From Actinomycetota bacterium (GTDB lineage: Bacteria; Actinomycetota; CADDZG01; JAHWKV01), in contig JAHWKV010000029.1 in assembly GCA_019347725.1 (NCBI GenBank), forward strand, positions 1-8,154: a DNA stretch of 8,154 nucleotides. The letters run 5' to 3'. The position numbers and the translations under genes are program-made. Positions 4,643-8,154 of the stretch are shown here, one piece after another. Under the pieces are notes generated by a model. That model did no database searches. It saw only the letters and a list, made by a program, of their open reading frames with translations, and was not told the DNA's origin. Every line of letters begins with the position of its first letter. Within the stretch, counting starts at the first letter, position 1.

Positions 4643-6031
4643 TTAAGCACCCTCCATATCGAAACCGGACCTAAGCTCCTCGGCAGGGTTGGGGGCAGGC
4701 TCGTCCTCGACCGGCTCCTGTTCCGGCTCTTTCGACTCGTCCGGCTCTTTGGTCTCCTCCTGCCCATCCGGCGCCGCGGAGTCGGGTACCGGCGCCGCGG
4801 AGTCGGGTACCGGCGCCGGCGCCGGTGACTCCGGCTTTTGCTCGGGGTCGGCCCCCTCCTGTAACTCCTCGGCGGCCGTCCCATTGCTCTCGACGAGGTC
4901 CTCCACACTGGGTTCCGTGTTGCGGTCCGGCGCCAATCGATCGCTCCCGGAGCGCACCCCGATCACTTTGGTTCCAACGCCCACGCGCTCGAACAGCTCC
5001 TCGGAATCGCTGATGCTCATGCGAATACAGCCGTGGGAAGCGTTGTACCCCAATGACCAATCTGAAGAAGTCCCATGAATCCTGATGTTGGGCACATTCA
5101 GGTTCATCGCCCGGGTACCCAAAGGATTGTCGGGGCCGGGTCCGATACGAGCGGGCAGGTTCTCTCCCCACCGACCAGGTGATTTAGCCGGGTTTACCCA
5201 CGTCGGCCTATGCCTCATGCGGACAATTTCGAACTCGCCGATCGGAGTCGGATACGAGGGCAACCCGGTGGCCACGTCATAGGTTTTGACCAGGTTCCCG
5301 GCCTGGAAGTGAAGCAGCTTATTCTCGCCCACCTTGACCACGATCACGTCCCGGAAGTCGGCCTCCGTGCGGGCCGGTTGGACTACCGTGCCGGGCAGAT
5401 CCACGTCGCGGACGGCCGGATCTTCCACCGCAGAGGTAAGCAGATCTACTGCCTTGGCCTGGTCCAGCTCAAACCCCTCCGAGCCGGGAACGACCCGCAC
5501 CGAGTTGCCTGCAAACCTCACAGATGCATCTTCGGCCGGCACGTGAACCTCTTCGGCGAGATTGCCGGCGAACTCCTCGACGGCACTACCCTCAACGGCA
5601 GTAGTCACCTCGAATTGACGCCCCGACGATTCTCCACCCAACCGCAGCCGGAGCCGGTCAAACAACGACATCTCACTGAACCCCGATACCGCTTCAGAGA
5701 ACACCTCGCCGGCGTTGGTGGTCGCCCCAAGATCGCGGCGGGACACCGACTCAACCGGCCGTCCGTCTACGAGTACCTCGATGGACTCGTCGAGGGGCTC
5801 CTCCACTTCCCGGTGCAGACGCTCCCGAGCAGTGGATATATCCATTCCCGCCAGATCGACTCCCCCGACCTCGAACCCCGTGGGTATGCGCTCGGTAGGG
5901 TCGCTGGCCGCGCCTACTGCGGCCGCCGCGCCCACCACACTCAGCAACACAAGAGCGATAATCCCCGTCGCCACGAGAATCAGCTTTCGCTTGTTGCGGC
6001 TCTCCTTGCTGTGCTTACCCTTCACCGTCAA
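4643..6031 (-). CDS. membrane-anchored L,D-transpeptidase (YkuD) with N-terminal PG_binding_4-like region
   Basis: Forms L,D (3-3) crosslinks in peptidoglycan, or attaches proteins to it, outside the membrane. Of 462 residues, the first 15 are basic (KGKHSKESRNKRK), then a single membrane anchor spans about 16-43. IPTGFEVGGVDLAGM (49-63) and the region to about 210 match the PG_binding_4/VanW-associated domain. The YkuD domain is about 227-359 with PTPIGEF (261-267), IHG (318-320) and the active site SHGCIRM (332-338, nucleophile Cys335); all key residues are present. The tail 360-462 is acidic and rich in Pro, Glu and Ala, including a duplicated PVPDSAA; it is unusual for the enzyme to have so long a C-terminal extension. 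The TTG start at 6031 has GGAAGGA (6046-6040) eight bases upstream; a GTG at 6025 is the alternative. It converges on the TPR gene, six bases apart, and is divergent from the metallopeptidase gene. Confidence 0.92.
   Translation of the reverse strand: MTVKGKHSKESRNKRKLILVATGIIALVLLSVVGAAAAVGAASDPTERIPTGFEVGGVDLAGMDISTARERLHREVEEPLDESIEVLVDGRPVESVSRRDLGATTNAGEVFSEAVSGFSEMSLFDRLRLRLGGESSGRQFEVTTAVEGSAVEEFAGNLAEEVHVPAEDASVRFAGNSVRVVPGSEGFELDQAKAVDLLTSAVEDPAVRDVDLPGTVVQPARTEADFRDVIVVKVGENKLLHFQAGNLVKTYDVATGLPSYPTPIGEFEIVRMRHRPTWVNPAKSPGRWGENLPARIGPGPDNPLGTRAMNLNVPNIRIHGTSSDWSLGYNASHGCIRMSISDSEELFERVGVGTKVIGVRSGSDRLAPDRNTEPSVEDLVESNGTAAEELQEGADPEQKPESPAPAPVPDSAAPVPDSAAPDGQEETKEPDESKEPEQEPVEDEPAPNPAEELRSGFDMEGA
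4770..4811. repeat. perfect tandem duplication of a 21-bp unit in the L,D-transpeptidase tail
   Basis: Two identical 21-base units, 4770-4790 and 4791-4811, each beginning GGCGCCGCGG and ending GTCGGGTACC, encode the heptapeptide PVPDSAA twice on the minus strand. A partial third unit, GGCGCC, continues at 4812. Being in multiples of three it keeps the frame, and it probably arose by slippage in a low-complexity linker. Confidence 0.9.
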
Positions 6032-6119
6032 CGCTCGGGTCCTTCCGTTGAAACCGATTTCGTGGCAATGTCCACACCTAATTCGTGTCCAAAATCCCAG
6101 ACGGATAATCTGACGATCC

Positions 6120-6167
6120 GAGCGGGCTTTTTGTTCCCGTGCTTTTTCCTGGGGAACCAGTATCCCC
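6120..6167 (+). other. hairpin and T-tract elements in the L,D-transpeptidase/metallopeptidase divergent region
   Basis: The 203-base region 6032-6234 holds no gene. On the plus strand CGGG (6123-6126) can pair with CCCG (6136-6139), followed closely by TTTTT (6143-6147), resembling a weak intrinsic terminator. Next, GGGGA (6151-6155) pairs with TCCCC (6163-6167) around a seven-base loop. Both lie upstream of the metallopeptidase start at 6235, so they would be in its leader if transcription began further left. No convincing promoter for either flanking gene was found here. Confidence 0.25.
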
Positions 6168-6234
6168 CCTTAGCCGGTAATTTTCCCACCTTCTGTATTC
6201 TTGTCTATGCCATCATGCGCAACCTCGGGAGTTT

Positions 6235-6585
6235 ATGGGCACCAAACAGCGTCTGGAGAAGTTCTACAACCTGGCAGATAAGGCTTTTGAGTGCCTCCCC
6301 GAGGAACTGTCGTCTCGGATCGACAACCTCGAGATTAGCGTCGATGACGAGTCACGGGAAACGGGCCTCCTCGGCCTCTACGAAGGGGTGCCCCTGACGG
6401 ACCGGGGCATGGATTACTTCGGCATGCTTCCAGACCGCATAACTTTGTTCGCCAGGGCGATCGAGACGGCGGCCGAGGAGGACGGCTTAACTATCTACGA
6501 GGTCATCAGGACCACTCTGCTACACGAAATTGCACACCACTTCGGGATCGACGACGACCGTCTGGATGAGCTGGGCTGGGCGTAG
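6235..6585 (+). CDS. zincin_1 family metallopeptidase (PF06262)
   Basis: A small cytoplasmic protein of the zincin_1 family with a minimal zinc-protease fold; substrate unknown. Its 116 residues include the family signature LLGLYEGVPLTDRG (45-58), LPDRITLF (65-72) and the metal site HEIAHHFGIDDDRLDELGW (97-115). That matches HExxHxxGxxD, giving H97, H101 and D107 as zinc ligands and E98 as the catalytic base, all intact. Length is normal for the family. The ATG at 6235 is preceded by GGGAG (6227-6231) only three bases away, an unusually short spacing. An ATG at 6215 is out of frame. In mycobacteria the equivalent (Rv3259, from memory) lies between the DUF3499 gene and whiB2; here three extra genes separate it from DUF3499. 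It converges on the DUF5719 gene with 43 bases between stops. Whether it is an active peptidase is not known from the sequence. Confidence 0.93.
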   Translation: MGTKQRLEKFYNLADKAFECLPEELSSRIDNLEISVDDESRETGLLGLYEGVPLTDRGMDYFGMLPDRITLFARAIETAAEEDGLTIYEVIRTTLLHEIAHHFGIDDDRLDELGWA

Positions 6586-6589
6586 CCGC

Positions 6590-6627
6590 CGCCTTACGCC
6601 GGCCTCCTGGAGCTTAATCGCAAGGCG
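6590..6627. terminator. inverted repeat in the metallopeptidase/DUF5719 convergent gap
   Basis: CGCCTT (6590-6595) and AAGGCG (6622-6627) are perfect inverted arms of six bases around a 26-base loop, filling the 43-base gap between two convergent stops. There is no T-run after either arm. It may slow or end transcription in both directions, but the long loop makes this doubtful. Confidence 0.2.
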
Positions 6628-6628
6628 C

Positions 6629-8014
6629 CTAACGGAGCGGCACGCCAGGCGTCGTGGCGAAGTCGCCGTACGAGCCTTCCAGCGCCATGGTGCTCTCCAC
6701 CGCAATATCGGCTCCGGAGGCGTCGACCACAGCGGTGGCCATCCCCCCGCCCAAATAGCCGGTGAGGTCCAACGACACCTTACGGCCGGCGGCAACCACC
6801 ACACCGGTCAGCTCCTGTGGCTCCACCTCCCCGTCGGCGGTCACCAGCCGTATGTCGACTTCAGCCGAGCCTTCTCCAGGGTTGACGATCGACAGCGTCG
6901 ACGACCCGCCCTCCTGGGTACCGACCGGAACCGCCCAGTCACCAACCAGCTCCGAGACGCCGAACGCGGTCTCGAAACCTCGAATCGAGCCCACCACGCC
7001 GCGGATCTGCCGCTCCGCCACGACGGGGACCCCATTGAGAGATCTCAGTGAAATCCCGTGCGAATCGCCGCGCGAGAGGTGCTCCGAGGTATTAACCGTC
7101 ACCTGACGGCCCGCCGGGACCACCACCTCCGCCAGCTCGGGCGGGGCTACCCGCTCCCCCTCGGTGATGAACAGCACCGAGAGCAGGGCTTCGCGCGACG
7201 TCGGGTTTACGACAACCAGCGACTCCTCACCCTCCGTAGGTACCCGCCCGTTGGCGAAGTACCACTGCCCTGCGGGACTTCTGGTGCCCGTGTTGAGGGA
7301 AATCCCGTCGACTCCCGGGACATCCACAGATGAGTAGCGTGAAGCCACTACCCGTCCCCGCGACACCGTCACCTCCATCCCGAAACTGGGGACCTCCTCC
7401 AGGTTCTCGGACATGTAGAAAACGCGTTGCGAGCGCGCCCGCACGACCTCTTCAGTGATCAGGGGCAGATCCACATCCTGCTCAGGACCCATTATTCGCA
7501 CACTGACCAGCGCTTCCTCCCGAAACGGGTTGGATACCAGCAGATAGTGATCGTCGTCGCGCGCGGTACTCCCCGTGGCAAACAGCCATCGAGCCGACGG
7601 TTGGTCGGTACACAGCGAGGAAGCAACCCCTCCAGCTGGAGAGAGGACCGAGAGACTGGTGTGGCCGCGCCCTCCAAAGGCATCCACCACCCCGGTGGAG
7701 TCTTGTGGGCCCAGCTCGTCCACGTCGATACTGCTCAGACGTTGGGGCTCCAGAGCGACCTGCTCAGCGTCCGGTTCCGCGGCGGCGACTACCGATCGGC
7801 GAAGGCCCAACTCCCCATCCCCGAGGTTAGCGGTGGTCATGATCGCGCTGAGGTCGCCGCTCGGTACAGGACAGTACGAACCTGAGGCCAAGTGCCGGCG
7901 GCTTTGGATATCCGCCTCTTGCGCAGAGCGCGGCTCCAACAGCATGTCGAGCCCGAGCCCAAGACCCAAAAGGGCGGTAACCACGGCTACAAAAATCCAC
8001 TCGCCGTACTTCAT
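6629..8014 (-). CDS. DUF5719 family exported protein with three tandem beta repeats
   Basis: Function unknown; an envelope protein paired with a glycosyltransferase in many actinobacteria. The 461 residues start MKYGEWIFVAVVTALLGLGL: an uncleaved membrane anchor (about 6-26), then an extracytoplasmic region. Three repeats of about 108 residues are visible, each opening with W-x3-(A/T)G-like strands and a xxNP turn: WLFATG/LLVSNP (143-163), WYFANG/VVVNP (251-271), WAVPVG/LSIVNP (360-379). Each closes with a VVxxAGRxV-like segment (190-198, 297-305, 405-413) and a late strand ending VVASR, VVAER or IAVES. Residues 45-66 may be a worn fourth copy. C48 and C135 are the only cysteines in the outer part and could form a disulfide. 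The ATG at 8014 follows the upstream stop by four bases and has GGGAG (8029-8025) ten bases upstream, so the two genes are probably co-transcribed. Family is confident; fold is inferred from strand-like repeats. Confidence 0.85.
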   Translation of the reverse strand: MKYGEWIFVAVVTALLGLGLGLDMLLEPRSAQEADIQSRRHLASGSYCPVPSGDLSAIMTTANLGDGELGLRRSVVAAAEPDAEQVALEPQRLSSIDVDELGPQDSTGVVDAFGGRGHTSLSVLSPAGGVASSLCTDQPSARWLFATGSTARDDDHYLLVSNPFREEALVSVRIMGPEQDVDLPLITEEVVRARSQRVFYMSENLEEVPSFGMEVTVSRGRVVASRYSSVDVPGVDGISLNTGTRSPAGQWYFANGRVPTEGEESLVVVNPTSREALLSVLFITEGERVAPPELAEVVVPAGRQVTVNTSEHLSRGDSHGISLRSLNGVPVVAERQIRGVVGSIRGFETAFGVSELVGDWAVPVGTQEGGSSTLSIVNPGEGSAEVDIRLVTADGEVEPQELTGVVVAAGRKVSLDLTGYLGGGMATAVVDASGADIAVESTMALEGSYGDFATTPGVPLR

Positions 8015-8018
8015 GTAT

Positions 8019-8154
8019 TCACGACTCCCGCACCGAACGCGCCAGGGCTACCACAGCCGCCAGGCAGAGCACCTCCAGCACGAGCCACACAAAACGGATC
8101 CAATGCTGGGCAAAGTACACCTCCAGATTCCCCGAGGCGGTGGGCGACAGCTCG
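8019..8154 (-). CDS. C-terminal end of a membrane protein, probable glycosyltransferase, 5' part outside window
   Basis: Only the last 45 residues are visible, ending in a TGA at 8021-8019. They read LSPTASGNLEVYFAQHWIRF, then a hydrophobic helix VWLVLEVLCLAAVVALA and a short basic tail RSVRES, so the protein ends with a membrane segment and a small, probably cytoplasmic, tail. The family cannot be told from this alone. Position suggests the large membrane-bound family 2 glycosyltransferase that commonly lies directly upstream of DUF5719 genes in actinobacteria; this is inference from known gene order. The four-base gap to the DUF5719 start implies one operon and linked function. Confidence 0.6.
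   Translation of the reverse strand, partial: ELSPTASGNLEVYFAQHWIRFVWLVLEVLCLAAVVALARSVRES

Noticed and set aside
5210..6397. 395-residue plus-strand frame opposite the L,D-transpeptidase gene
   Set aside because: It is long only because GC-rich coding DNA leaves the antisense frame open; it has no domain and overlaps both the intact YkuD gene and the metallopeptidase gene in another frame.

Overview
The window looks like part of the chromosome of a GC-rich actinobacterium. The strongest evidence is a complete WhiB-family iron-sulfur regulator, a family confined to Actinobacteria and their phages, sitting beside other actinobacterial signature genes: a DUF3499 protein, a zincin_1 metallopeptidase and a DUF5719 protein. 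TTG and GTG starts and promoters placed so that transcripts begin at the start codon fit this. Genus or order cannot be fixed from the sequence alone. No tRNA, rRNA, CRISPR array, insertion sequence or phage gene was seen.

Layout. Positions 1-2172, minus strand: an operon read right to left of phosphomannomutase (manB), a 55-residue Trm112-like protein and a SIS-domain phosphosugar isomerase cut by the window start. These would interconvert hexose phosphates and feed mannose-1-phosphate to GDP-mannose and envelope glycan synthesis. Positions 2173-2363: an intergenic region with several perfect palindromes, divergent between manB and whiB. Positions 2364-2741: whiB, plus strand. Positions 2883-3468, minus strand: a DUF3499 gene with its own well-formed promoter, preceded by a small zinc-ribbon gene. 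Positions 3534-4636, plus strand: a lipoprotein with a PDZ domain followed by TPR repeats, split by an apparent one-base frameshift near 4016. Positions 4643-6031, minus strand: a membrane-anchored L,D-transpeptidase with an acidic, proline-rich tail. Positions 6235-6585, plus strand: the zincin_1 metallopeptidase. Positions 6629-8154, minus strand: an exported DUF5719 protein made of three similar repeats, and just upstream of it the C-terminal end of a membrane protein, probably the glycosyltransferase that usually accompanies DUF5719.

Read together, this is the conserved actinobacterial block of sugar isomerase, manB, DUF3499, metallopeptidase and WhiB2 (Rv3256c-Rv3260c in Mycobacterium tuberculosis, from memory). 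Here it is opened between DUF3499 and the metallopeptidase by three additional genes: zinc ribbon, PDZ-TPR lipoprotein and L,D-transpeptidase. The common theme is the cell envelope: sugar precursors, peptidoglycan crosslinking, exported proteins, and a regulator of the kind tied to septation. I did not find an obvious wholly new system. The best leads are the frameshifted PDZ-TPR lipoprotein, the small zinc-ribbon gene, the leaderless promoter and the palindromes upstream of whiB.
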